Made by a program: the position numbers and the translations under genes
The notes under the pieces: model-generated
What the model was told of the DNA's origin: nothing
Database searches by the model: none
What the model saw: the letters and a program-made list of their open reading frames with translations, nothing else
Shown: one piece after another, positions 1 through 5,793 of the stretch
Position numbering within the stretch: the first letter of the stretch is position 1
Layout of the letters: each line of letters starts with the position of its first letter
Assembly (NCBI RefSeq): GCF_041685465.1
Contig: NZ_JAWLFS010000165.1
Location: forward strand, 1-6,804
Length of the DNA: 6,804 nucleotides
Reading direction: 5' to 3'
DNA from: Rhodosalinus sp041685465
GTDB lineage: Bacteria > Pseudomonadota > Alphaproteobacteria > Rhodobacterales > Rhodobacteraceae

Positions 1-612
1 GACATCGCCGCCGAAGAAGACGGGCGCCATCTGTGTCCAGCCGTCGGGATAGGTGGTGTTCTCGTAAAGCAGCGTGCCGGCTTCCATCTTGTCCTCGCCG
101 GTGTAGCCGGTGAGGTAAGAGGCCACGTATTCCGCGCCCCCCATGCCCTTGAAGAGCTGGTTGATGCCGGTACCGTAGGGGCCGCTGAAGCCCGCGCGGG
201 CCTTCGCCATGAGCGAGAGGTCGGGCGCGCCCTGGCTTTCGTTCGCGGGGAAGTGGTTGACCGGCTTCAGTTCCTGCACGTCTCCGGTATCGGGATCGAC
301 GATGTCCGGGTTGGCGGCCGGGTCGGCCACCATGAAGTCGGCAGCATAGGCCCGGACCTGATCCGCCGGCATTCCCGGCCCCGTCTCGTTCGACAGGGTG
401 CGGATCGGCACGTGCTCGAGCCCGTGGCACGAGGCGCAGACCTGCGTGTAGACCTGCAGCCCGCGCTGGAGTTGCGCCTGGTCGTAGGTGCCGAACGGCC
501 CCTCGAAGGAGAAGTCGTAGTCGGTCACCTCGCCCGCGCCGCCGGCGGCGAAGGCCCCGCTGCCGGCCACGGAGAGCGCGGTGGCAGCGGCGATGACGGT
601 CGTTCTGAACAT
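1..612 (-). CDS. petC: Cytochrome c1 of the bc1 complex (partial, C-terminus beyond the window)
   Basis: Heme c subunit of ubiquinol:cytochrome c oxidoreductase; it takes electrons from the Rieske cluster and passes them to periplasmic cytochrome c. The 204 visible residues start at the ATG at 612. Residues 1-22 are a Sec signal peptide ending in AFA. The covalent heme motif CASCH is at 59-63 (H63 is the proximal ligand), followed by the family block PIRTLS at 69-74. M195 in GWTQM lies where the distal Met ligand is expected. The C-terminal membrane anchor and the stop lie left of base 1. C59 and C62 are the only cysteines seen, so the extra disulfide of Rhodobacter capsulatus/sphaeroides c1 is absent. 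It is third in the operon, 29 bases after petB, with AGGAA about 9 bases before the ATG. Identification is very secure. Confidence 0.97.
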   Translation of the reverse strand, partial: MFRTTVIAAATALSVAGSGAFAAGGAGEVTDYDFSFEGPFGTYDQAQLQRGLQVYTQVCASCHGLEHVPIRTLSNETGPGMPADQVRAYAADFMVADPAANPDIVDPDTGDVQELKPVNHFPANESQGAPDLSLMAKARAGFSGPYGTGINQLFKGMGGAEYVASYLTGYTGEDKMEAGTLLYENTTYPDGWTQMAPVFFGGDV

Positions 613-641
613 GTCTCGCGGTTCCTTTCGTTCGGCCCGGG

Positions 642-1982
642 TCACTCGGCGGGGGTCTCGACGGTCTTCGTCCCGCCGGAGGGCGCGAGGTGCTCCTTGA
701 AGTCTTCCTCGATCGTCGCGGGCTGCGGCGCCGGCTTCTCGAAGACGCCGAGCAGCGGCATGATCACGAGGAAGAAGGCGAACCAGTAGGTGGCGCCGAT
801 CAGGGCGATGGTCGGGTAGATACCCTCCGCCGGCATGGCACCGGCCCACATCAGCACGAAGAAGTTCACGCAGAAGACGGCGAACCACCACTTGAACATC
901 GGCCGGTAGCGGCCCGAGCGCACGCTCGAGGTGTCGAGCCACGGCACCAGCGCGACCACGATGATCGAGCCGAACATGGCCAGCACGCCGAAGAACTTCG
1001 CGTCGATGATTCCGCCGGTGATGAAGCTCGTGAACTGGACGATCCAGACCGAGTCGTCGAAGGCGCGCAGGATCGCGTAGAAGGGCAGGAAGTACCATTC
1101 CGGCACGATGTGCGCGGGCGTCACCAGCGGATCGGCCTCGATGTAGTTGTCGGGGTGCCCGAGGTAGTTGGGCATGAAGCCGACGATCGCGAAGAACACG
1201 ATGAAGATCACGCCGAGGGCGAAGAGGTCCTTCATCACGAAGTAGGGCCAGAAGGGCACCGTGTCCTTTTCCGCCTCTGCCTTCGAGGTGCGGCGGACCT
1301 CGACGCCCGTGGGGTTGTTGTTGCCCGTCGTGTGGAAGGCCCAGATGTGCACGATCGACAGCCCGAGGATGATGAAGGGCATCAGGTAGTGCAGCGAGAA
1401 GAAGCGCTGCAGCGTCGCGTTGTCGACGGCCGGGCCGCCCTGCAGCCACACCAGCAGCGTGTCGCCCACGAAGGGGATCGCGCCGAAGAGGCCGGTGATC
1501 ACCGTCGCGCCCCAGAAGGACATCTGGCCCCACGGCAGGACGTAGCCCACGAAGGCCGTGGCCATCATCAGGATGTAGATCAGGATGCCGATGATCCAGG
1601 TGATCTCGCGCGGTTCCTTGTAGGAGCCGTAGTAGAGGCCGCGCGCGATGTGCGCGTAGACCGCCACGAAGAAGAGCGAGGCGCCGTTCATGTGGATGTA
1701 GCGGAGCAGGTGCCCGCCGTTCACGTTCCGCATGATGTGCTCGACGCTGGCGAAGGCCATGTCGGCGTGCGGCGTGTAATGCATCACCAGCACGATGCCG
1801 GTGACGATCTGCAGCACCAGCGTGAAGGTCAGCACGATCCCCCAGATCCACATCCAGTTGAGGTTCTTGGGGGTGGGAATCATGATCGTGTCGTAGAGCA
1901 GCCCGACGATCGGCAGGCGCCGATGCAGCCACTTCTCGCCGCCGCTCGAGGGCTCGTAATGGTCGTGCGGAATTCCGGACAT
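642..1982 (-). CDS. petB: Cytochrome b of the bc1 complex
   Basis: Membrane core of complex III, carrying hemes bL and bH and the Qo and Qi quinone sites. The 446 residues fit the bacterial fused form (b6 plus subunit-IV regions) with eight predicted transmembrane helices, roughly at 46-67, 98-118, 126-148, 196-216, 254-273, 332-350, 366-384 and 393-414. The four heme-ligand histidines are H97, H111, H198 and H212, and the Qo-site PEWY motif is 294-297 with E295. G158 in the cd1 helix and Y147 are also present. These numbers coincide with those of Rhodobacter capsulatus, which supports the chosen start. The gene begins 12 bases after the petA stop and ends 29 bases before petC. Nothing is broken or missing. 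Confidence 0.99.
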   Translation of the reverse strand: MSGIPHDHYEPSSGGEKWLHRRLPIVGLLYDTIMIPTPKNLNWMWIWGIVLTFTLVLQIVTGIVLVMHYTPHADMAFASVEHIMRNVNGGHLLRYIHMNGASLFFVAVYAHIARGLYYGSYKEPREITWIIGILIYILMMATAFVGYVLPWGQMSFWGATVITGLFGAIPFVGDTLLVWLQGGPAVDNATLQRFFSLHYLMPFIILGLSIVHIWAFHTTGNNNPTGVEVRRTSKAEAEKDTVPFWPYFVMKDLFALGVIFIVFFAIVGFMPNYLGHPDNYIEADPLVTPAHIVPEWYFLPFYAILRAFDDSVWIVQFTSFITGGIIDAKFFGVLAMFGSIIVVALVPWLDTSSVRSGRYRPMFKWWFAVFCVNFFVLMWAGAMPAEGIYPTIALIGATYWFAFFLVIMPLLGVFEKPAPQPATIEEDFKEHLAPSGGTKTVETPAE

Positions 1983-1989
1983 CGGTGCG

Positions 1990-1997
1990 CCTCCTTA
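1990..1997 (-). promoter_or_regulatory. petB ribosome binding site fused to the petA stop codon
   Basis: On the minus strand the petA stop TAA runs straight into GGAGG, giving TAAGGAGG, a full-length match to the 16S anti-Shine-Dalgarno sequence, 7 bases before the petB ATG. Ribosomes ending on petA therefore stop on the petB binding site, which suggests translational coupling and balanced subunit synthesis (inference). Confidence 0.8.
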
Positions 1998-2573
1998 GCC
2001 CAGCTTGATCGTGTTTTCGTCGACGAACTCGGCGACGGGAATATGCAGGTTCTCGGGCGCGGGGCCCTTCCGGATGCGCCCGGCACCGTCATAGTGCGAG
2101 CCGTGGCAGGGGCAGAACCAGCCCTTGTAGTCACCCGCGCCGTCGCCGATCGGCACACAGCCGAGGTGCGTGCACACGCCGATCTGCACCAGCCACTCGC
2201 CGGTGTTTTCCCCCTCGAACGGGGGCAGCGTGCGGTTGAGGTCGGTCGCGGGCAGATCGCCCTCCGCGTTGGGGTTGCGGGCTTCGGGGTCGATCAGGTC
2301 ATCGACCTCCACCTCGCGCTCCGCCTCGATCTCTTCCGGCGTGCGGCGCCGGACGAAGACCGGCTTGCCGAGATACTTGACCGTGAGCTGCGAGCCGGGA
2401 TCGAGCGTGGACACGTCGACGCGGATGGTCGACAGTGCCTCGACGTCGGCCGACGGGTTCATCTGGTCGACGAGGGGCCAGATCGCGGCGCCGGCCGTCA
2501 CCGCCCCTGCGCCGGCCGTCGCGTAGTAGAGGAAATCGCGTCTGGTTCCCTGATGGTCCTCTGCGTGGGACAT
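1995..2573 (-). CDS. petA: Rieske iron-sulfur protein of the bc1 complex
   Basis: [2Fe-2S] subunit that oxidises ubiquinol at the Qo site and shuttles electrons to cytochrome c1. The 192 residues begin with a twin-arginine motif, TRRDFL at 10-15, then a hydrophobic anchor at about 17-37, as expected for a folded cluster protein exported by Tat and kept as an uncleaved anchor. The hinge follows (about 38-50, containing SADVEALS). The cluster motifs are CTHLGC at 134-139 and CPCHGSH at 154-160: ligands C134, H136, C154 and H157, with the disulfide pair C139-C156. The start has GGAG 8 bases upstream (at 2581-2584). First gene of petABC, transcribed away from the outer-membrane protein gene. Length and motifs are typical. 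Confidence 0.98.
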   Translation of the reverse strand: MSHAEDHQGTRRDFLYYATAGAGAVTAGAAIWPLVDQMNPSADVEALSTIRVDVSTLDPGSQLTVKYLGKPVFVRRRTPEEIEAEREVEVDDLIDPEARNPNAEGDLPATDLNRTLPPFEGENTGEWLVQIGVCTHLGCVPIGDGAGDYKGWFCPCHGSHYDGAGRIRKGPAPENLHIPVAEFVDENTIKLG

Positions 2574-2656
2574 GCGGCTTCTCCATCTCTGGGCCGGCCC
2601 GGGCCGGGATCAATGGCACGCCCGACCGCGCAACGGTCCGGGCGTCATCGTGGTGC

Positions 2657-2685
2657 TATGTAGCGAGACGCAGGGGAGCCGTCCA
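2657..2685 (-). promoter_or_regulatory. Possible petABC promoter
   Basis: On the minus strand TGGACG (2680-2685) and TACATA (2657-2662) are separated by 17 bases. This matches the sigma70-type consensus at 4 of 6 and 3 of 6 positions and would give a leader of about 75 bases before petA. It is the best candidate I found upstream of petA, but the match is modest and could be chance. Confidence 0.28.
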
Positions 2686-2695
2686 GCGATACAAT

Positions 2696-2743
2696 GCCGC
2701 GCCCCGGCACTGCGACAGCCCGCCATTGAGGGCCGGGCGCGGC
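2696..2743 (+). repeat. Long inverted repeat in the petA/outer-membrane gene intergenic region
   Basis: GCCGCGCCCCGGC (2696-2708) and GCCGGGCGCGGC (2732-2743) are inverted copies of each other apart from one extra C in the left arm, separated by 23 bases. The right arm abuts the -35 box at 2744 of the plus-strand promoter, and the structure lies upstream of the candidate petA promoter. It could be a regulator site or a structured element. In such GC-rich DNA some inverted repeats arise by chance. Confidence 0.45.
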
Positions 2744-2772
2744 TTGAGACCGGCGCGCGGCGGGCGTAGAGT
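2744..2772 (+). promoter_or_regulatory. Sigma70-type promoter of the outer-membrane protein gene
   Basis: TTGAGA (2744-2749) and TAGAGT (2767-2772) with a 17-base spacer match consensus at 5 of 6 and 4 of 6 positions. Transcription would start near 2779, giving a short leader of about 23 bases that contains the GGAG ribosome binding site at 2790-2793. Position, spacing and strand all agree with the downstream gene. Confidence 0.65.
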
Positions 2773-2801
2773 CGCGGCGCCAGCGAAACGGAGCCAGCGC
2801 C

Positions 2802-3461
2802 GTGCGACACCTGATCGGACCCATCTTCACCGCGCTCTTGACCGGGGCGCTCGCCTTGCCCGCGGCAGCGGAGTTCGAGCTCGGCGTCTACTCGGGCTGG
2901 CAGACGGCACCCGCGAGCCGCGCCGAGGGCGATCGCCCCGGCGGCGGCACCTACAGCGAAAGCTTCGACTGGGAGGGGCGCTCCTTCGAGATGCCGCTCT
3001 ACTACGGTCTGCGCGGGACATGGTGGACGGGCGAGCGCTTCGGCTGGGGCGTCGAGGGCACGCATACGAAGGTCTATGCGCCCGACGGCGCCCGCAACGC
3101 CGCCGGGTTCGACCGCTTCGAGCTTTCCGACGGCTTGAACATCATCACCCTGAACGCGCTGCGCCGCTGGCCGAATCGCTGGGCGGGACTGACGCCCTAC
3201 GTCGGCGGCGGCCTCGGCTTCGCCATGCCGCATGTCGACGTGGCGCCCACGGGCGGCCCGCGTACCTATGGGTTCGAGGTGACCGGCCCGGCGGCGCGCG
3301 TCTTCGCCGGGGCGAGCTACGCGGTGACGGAGCGCTGGTCCGTCTTCGGCGAATATCAGGCGACCTGGTCCGACAACACGGCCGACCTCGACGGCGGCGG
3401 CTCGCTCGAGACGGAAATCGTGACCAACGCCCTGAACCTGGGTGTCAGCTACAGCTTCTGA
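2802..3461 (+). CDS. Small outer-membrane beta-barrel protein, possibly LpxQ (lipid A oxidase)-like
   Basis: 219 residues from a GTG start, chosen because GGAG lies 8 bases upstream and a signal peptide follows at once: a hydrophobic stretch at 5-20 and a cleavage site after AAA at 21-23. The mature part alternates polar and aromatic residues as in beta strands (for example YYGLRGTWW at 67-75, and a strand around residue 200), has the glycine-rich turn YVGGGLGF, and ends in Phe (VSYSF), the usual C-terminal signal for barrel assembly. The size fits an eight-stranded barrel. From memory, close relatives in Rhodobacteraceae are labelled outer-membrane beta-barrel or lipid A oxidase proteins, and rhizobial LpxQ is of similar length. 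The barrel assignment is firm; the enzymatic role is only a suggestion. It is a single gene with its own promoter. Confidence 0.85.
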   Translation: MRHLIGPIFTALLTGALALPAAAEFELGVYSGWQTAPASRAEGDRPGGGTYSESFDWEGRSFEMPLYYGLRGTWWTGERFGWGVEGTHTKVYAPDGARNAAGFDRFELSDGLNIITLNALRRWPNRWAGLTPYVGGGLGFAMPHVDVAPTGGPRTYGFEVTGPAARVFAGASYAVTERWSVFGEYQATWSDNTADLDGGGSLETEIVTNALNLGVSYSF

Positions 3462-3551
3462 GGGGGTGTCACGCCGCCGGTCGCGGGCCGACGGGCGGGG
3501 ATCGCGGTGCGGGGAAGGCCGCGGCGGCCGGGTGCCGCACCGGCGCGGGCG

Positions 3552-3570
3552 GCGGCGAACGCGTCGCCGC
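3552..3570. terminator. Hairpin between convergent genes, possible terminator
   Basis: GCGGCGA (3552-3558) and TCGCCGC (3564-3570) form a perfect 7-bp stem with a 5-base loop, 7 bases beyond the end of the GST gene and about 90 bases beyond the barrel-protein gene, which points toward it. No T-tract follows on either strand, so it is not a standard intrinsic terminator. Confidence 0.35.
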
Positions 3571-3577
3571 AAGAGCG

Positions 3578-4189
3578 TCAGGCGGCAGGTGGTCGCGTGG
3601 CCGCCATCGAGGGGCGCTCCGCGAAGACGGCATACCAGTCGTCCAGCGCCCCGCGCCCCTGCCGCCAGTTGCGCCCGGGGTGGCGGAAATCGAGGTAACC
3701 CAGCGCGCAGCCCACGGCGATCTGGCCCATGTCGAGCCGTCCCGAGAGGTGGCTCATCCAGCGGGTTCCGAGCGCGTCGAGGGCGCGGGAGATCTTGTCC
3801 CACTGCGCGGCGAGCCAGTCCTCCGAACGGTGCGCCTCGGGCCGGAAGCGCGCCTCGTAGACCATGAGCACCGCCGCATCGAGGATGCCGTCCGCGGTCG
3901 CCTCGAGCGTCAGCACCTCCCAGATGCGGCTGTCCGGGTAGAGCGCCCCGCCGGCCCGGTCGTCGAGGTAGCGGCAGATCACCCGGCTGTCGTGGAGCGC
4001 GGGCCCGTCGTCGCGCGCGAGCGCCGGGATCTTGCCCAGCGGATTGGCCGTCGCGAGCCGCGGGTCGGTCGCCATCGGCGTCGTCGCGGTCGCGATCTCC
4101 TCGACCTCGTCGTCGAGGCCGAGCTCGCGGATCGCGACGCGCACCTTGCGCACGTAGGGCGAGGCGGCGGAGGCGTGAAGCTGAAGCAT
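3578..4189 (-). CDS. Glutathione S-transferase family protein (YibF-like)
   Basis: 203 residues, the normal size of a cytosolic GST. The N-terminal thioredoxin-like domain spans about 1-78. SPYVRK at 10-15 places Ser10 where the glutathione-activating residue of Ser/Cys-type GSTs is found. NPLGKIP at 49-55 contains the cis-proline P55, and D67-S68 is the site that binds the gamma-glutamyl part of glutathione. The helical C-terminal domain includes a block around 150-170 (LDMGQIAVGCALGYLDFR) resembling the N-capping/hydrophobic-staple region, with D153. It resembles Escherichia coli YibF, whose substrate is not known to me. The start at 4189 has GGAG about 9 bases upstream; the frame stays open to 4291, but that extension is low-complexity and enters the intergenic repeat. 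It is a lone gene, convergent with the barrel-protein gene. Confidence 0.92.
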   Translation of the reverse strand: MLQLHASAASPYVRKVRVAIRELGLDDEVEEIATATTPMATDPRLATANPLGKIPALARDDGPALHDSRVICRYLDDRAGGALYPDSRIWEVLTLEATADGILDAAVLMVYEARFRPEAHRSEDWLAAQWDKISRALDALGTRWMSHLSGRLDMGQIAVGCALGYLDFRHPGRNWRQGRGALDDWYAVFAERPSMAATRPPAA

Positions 4190-4216
4190 GGGGCGTCTCT
4201 CCGGACTAGGGGTGCA

Positions 4217-4245
4217 GGGTGCGGCGCGGCACCCGGCGCTGTCAA
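4217..4245 (-). promoter_or_regulatory. Possible GST promoter element with overlapping palindrome
   Basis: The minus strand reads a perfect -35 hexamer, TTGACA, at 4240-4245. No good -10 hexamer lies 16-19 bases downstream (the best is CACCCT with 18). The place where a -10 would fall is occupied by the palindrome GGGTGC-6-GCACCC (4217-4234), a shape that could serve as an operator. The promoter would lie about 30-55 bases before the GST start. Weak evidence. Confidence 0.25.
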
Positions 4246-4257
4246 CGCGGCGCGGCG

Positions 4258-4320
4258 GAGGGGGCGCTGCCCCCTCTTGGCCTGCGGCCAATTCACCCCC
4301 GGAGTATTTGGGCCAAGATG
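4258..4320. repeat. Intergenic repeat copy 1 with adjoining hairpins
   Basis: GAGGGGGC-GCT-GCCCCCTC (4258-4276) is a perfect 8-bp stem. TTGGCC-TGC-GGCCAA (4277-4291) follows directly with a 6-bp stem, then TTCACCCCCGGAGTATTT and GGCCAAGA (4311-4318). The last segment can instead pair with TCTTGGCC (4275-4282), so two folds compete. From memory, near-identical sequences occur between genes in many Rhodobacteraceae genomes. Its function is unknown; termination or an RNA-structure role is possible. Confidence 0.7.
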
Positions 4321-4405
4321 ATGGGCGCGACGCAGTGTCCGGGCGTCGGGGAGGCTTCGTGACGGGCGCAAGGGACGCGCTGTCGGGCGCCGTGGAGGAG
4401 GAACT

Positions 4406-4460
4406 GCCCGCTCTTGGCCTGTGGTCAATTCACCCCGGGGATTCTTGCCGGGAAGAAGGG
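4406..4460. repeat. Intergenic repeat copy 2 (diverged)
   Basis: Bases 4406-4439 match 4269-4302 of copy 1 at 30 of 34 positions, in direct orientation and offset by 137 bases. The small stem survives as TTGGCC-TGT-GGTCAA (4414-4428) with one G-U pair if transcribed on the plus strand. The large GC stem of copy 1 is lost. The distal part differs and forms its own small hairpin, TTCTT-6-AAGAA (4442-4457). Confidence 0.65.
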
Positions 4461-4545
4461 CCGGGTGCAGTTCCGTCGGGGCGCGTTCGTTGTTCAAGCC
4501 TGTGTCGCCGCCGCCGCGGTCGGCCCTGCGGTCGATACGGGCCGG

Positions 4546-5793
4546 TCAGGCGGTCAGGCGGGCGCTGTCGTGGCCGGTGATGCGGGCCGGGACGATTTCG
4601 CCCACGGGCTGATCGGCGCCGAACTGCACCTCGGCGAAGCCTTCGGTGCGCCCGCGCCGGGGGCTTTCCATCAGCGCATTCTGGCGCGTGCCCACCTGCG
4701 CGGCGAGCCAGGCCGCGCGGTGCCGCTCACCCGCGGCGCGCAGGCGGCGGGCGCGGTCGCGGCTCGTGGCGCCGTCCACCTGCGGCATGCGCGCGGCCGG
4801 TGTGCCGGCGCGCGGCGAGAAGGGAAAGACGTGCAGCCAGGTGAGCCCGCAGTCCGCGACGAGGCGGAGGGAGTTCTCGAACGCCGCCTCCGTCTCGGTC
4901 GGGAAGCCCGCGATGATGTCGGCGCCGAAGACCACGTCGGGGCGCAGGCGCCGCGCCTCCTCGCAGAAGCGGATGGCGTCGTCGCGCAGGTGGCGGCGTT
5001 TCATGCGCTTGAGGATCAGGTCGTCGCCGTGCTGCAGCGAGAGGTGCAGGTGCGGCATGAGCCGCGGTTCGGTCGCCAGCGCCTCCATCAGCGCGGGGTC
5101 CGCCTCGATCGAATCGATCGAGGAGAGGCGCAGGCGCGGCAGGTCGGGCACCAGCTTCAGCACGCGGCGTAGCAGGTCGCCGAGGCGCGGGCGGCCGGGC
5201 AGGTCGGCCCCCCAGCTCGTCAGGTCCACGCCCGTGAGCACCACCTCGTTGTAGCCCGCGTCGCGCAGGCGGCGGATCTGGTCCACCACGACGCCCGCGG
5301 GCACCGAGCGCGAGTTGCCGCGGCCGTAGGGGATGATGCAGAAGGTGCAGCGATGGTCGCAGCCGTTCTGGATCTGGACATGGGCGCGCGAGCGGGTGCC
5401 GAAGCCGTCGATCAGGTGATGGGCGGTTTCGCGCACGGACATGATGTCGTCGACCTGTACCCGCTCCGTGCCCGGGTCGCCGGCGAGCGCGCCCCAGGTC
5501 TCCGGGCGCATCTTCTCGGCGTTGCCGAGGACGTGGTCGACCTCCGCCATGGCGGAGAAGGTCCCGGGCTCCACCTGCGCGGCGCAGCCGGTGACGAGGA
5601 TGCGCGCCTCCGGGTTGTCGCGGCGCAGGCGGCGGATCTCCTGCCGGGCCTTGCGCACGGCCTCGGCGGTCACCGCGCAGGTGTTGACCACCACGGCGTC
5701 GTCGAGGCCGGCCGCCTCCGCCATGCGGGTCATCGCTTCCGTCTCGTAGGCGTTGAGGCGGCAGCCGAAGGTGGTGAAGCGCGGCGCGCTCAT
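4546..5793 (-). CDS. mtaB: tRNA t6A37 C2-methylthiotransferase MtaB
   Basis: Radical-SAM enzyme that converts N6-threonylcarbamoyladenosine at position 37 of ANN-decoding tRNAs to its 2-methylthio form (ms2t6A); tRNA-Lys(UUU) is the known bacterial substrate. The 415 residues show the family order. The N-terminal methylthiotransferase domain has three cluster cysteines: C11 in FGCRLNAYE, C39 in VNTCAVT and C70 in VTGCAAQ. The radical-SAM domain has CDHRCTFC at 145-152 (C145, C149, C152) and IIAGFPTET at 293-301. A C-terminal TRAM-like RNA-binding segment covers about 366-415. FGCRLN and the length favour MtaB over MiaB or RimO. The ATG overlaps the dapF stop as ATGA, so translation is probably coupled; only a weak GGAAG precedes it. 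No separate promoter is evident. Confidence 0.95.
   Translation of the reverse strand: MSAPRFTTFGCRLNAYETEAMTRMAEAAGLDDAVVVNTCAVTAEAVRKARQEIRRLRRDNPEARILVTGCAAQVEPGTFSAMAEVDHVLGNAEKMRPETWGALAGDPGTERVQVDDIMSVRETAHHLIDGFGTRSRAHVQIQNGCDHRCTFCIIPYGRGNSRSVPAGVVVDQIRRLRDAGYNEVVLTGVDLTSWGADLPGRPRLGDLLRRVLKLVPDLPRLRLSSIDSIEADPALMEALATEPRLMPHLHLSLQHGDDLILKRMKRRHLRDDAIRFCEEARRLRPDVVFGADIIAGFPTETEAAFENSLRLVADCGLTWLHVFPFSPRAGTPAARMPQVDGATSRDRARRLRAAGERHRAAWLAAQVGTRQNALMESPRRGRTEGFAEVQFGADQPVGEIVPARITGHDSARLTA

Larger units (their letters stand above)
4190..4545. other. 356-base gene-free region between mtaB and the GST gene
   Basis: I find no convincing gene here; open frames have compositional bias only and cross the repeat. 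From left to right it holds the GST ribosome binding site, a palindrome with a possible -35 box (4217-4245), a strong hairpin plus repeat copy 1 (4258-4320), about 85 bases with nothing I recognise (4321-4405), repeat copy 2 (4406-4460), and unmarked GC-rich sequence up to the mtaB stop. Confidence 0.7.

Noticed and set aside
690..2663. Long plus-strand open frame of 657 codons
   Set aside because: It lies antisense to petB and petA, is very rich in Arg, His, Asp and Glu, and has no recognisable domain. Long antisense frames are common in GC-rich DNA; the minus-strand genes carry all the motifs.
2610..3803. Minus-strand open frame of 397 codons
   Set aside because: It is antisense to the barrel gene, which has a promoter, ribosome binding site, signal peptide and terminal Phe, and it runs into the GST coding region in another frame.
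4190..4291. N-terminal extension of the GST frame to an ATG at 4291
   Set aside because: The added residues are Pro/Arg-rich, come from the intergenic repeat, and do not resemble GSTs. The ATG at 4189 has a ribosome binding site and begins the family's first beta strand.
2435..4321. Plus-strand open frame of 628 codons
   Set aside because: It crosses petA, the barrel gene in another frame, and the antisense of the GST gene; low-complexity Arg/Ala/Gly composition, a shadow frame.
4543..4558. Tandem 8-base duplication CGGTCAGG at the mtaB stop codon
   Set aside because: A minimal two-copy repeat in a GC-rich sequence; it leaves the mtaB stop intact and has no evident role.
4414..5172. Plus-strand open frame of 252 codons over the mtaB 3' part
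   Set aside because: Antisense to the mtaB radical-SAM and TRAM regions; no domain and biased composition.
4546..5793. Annotation of mtaB as MiaB or RimO
   Set aside because: The FGCRLN N-terminus, the length near 415 and the lack of RimO/MiaB-type N-terminal features fit MtaB; an adjacent tRNA-Lys(UUU) is only supportive.
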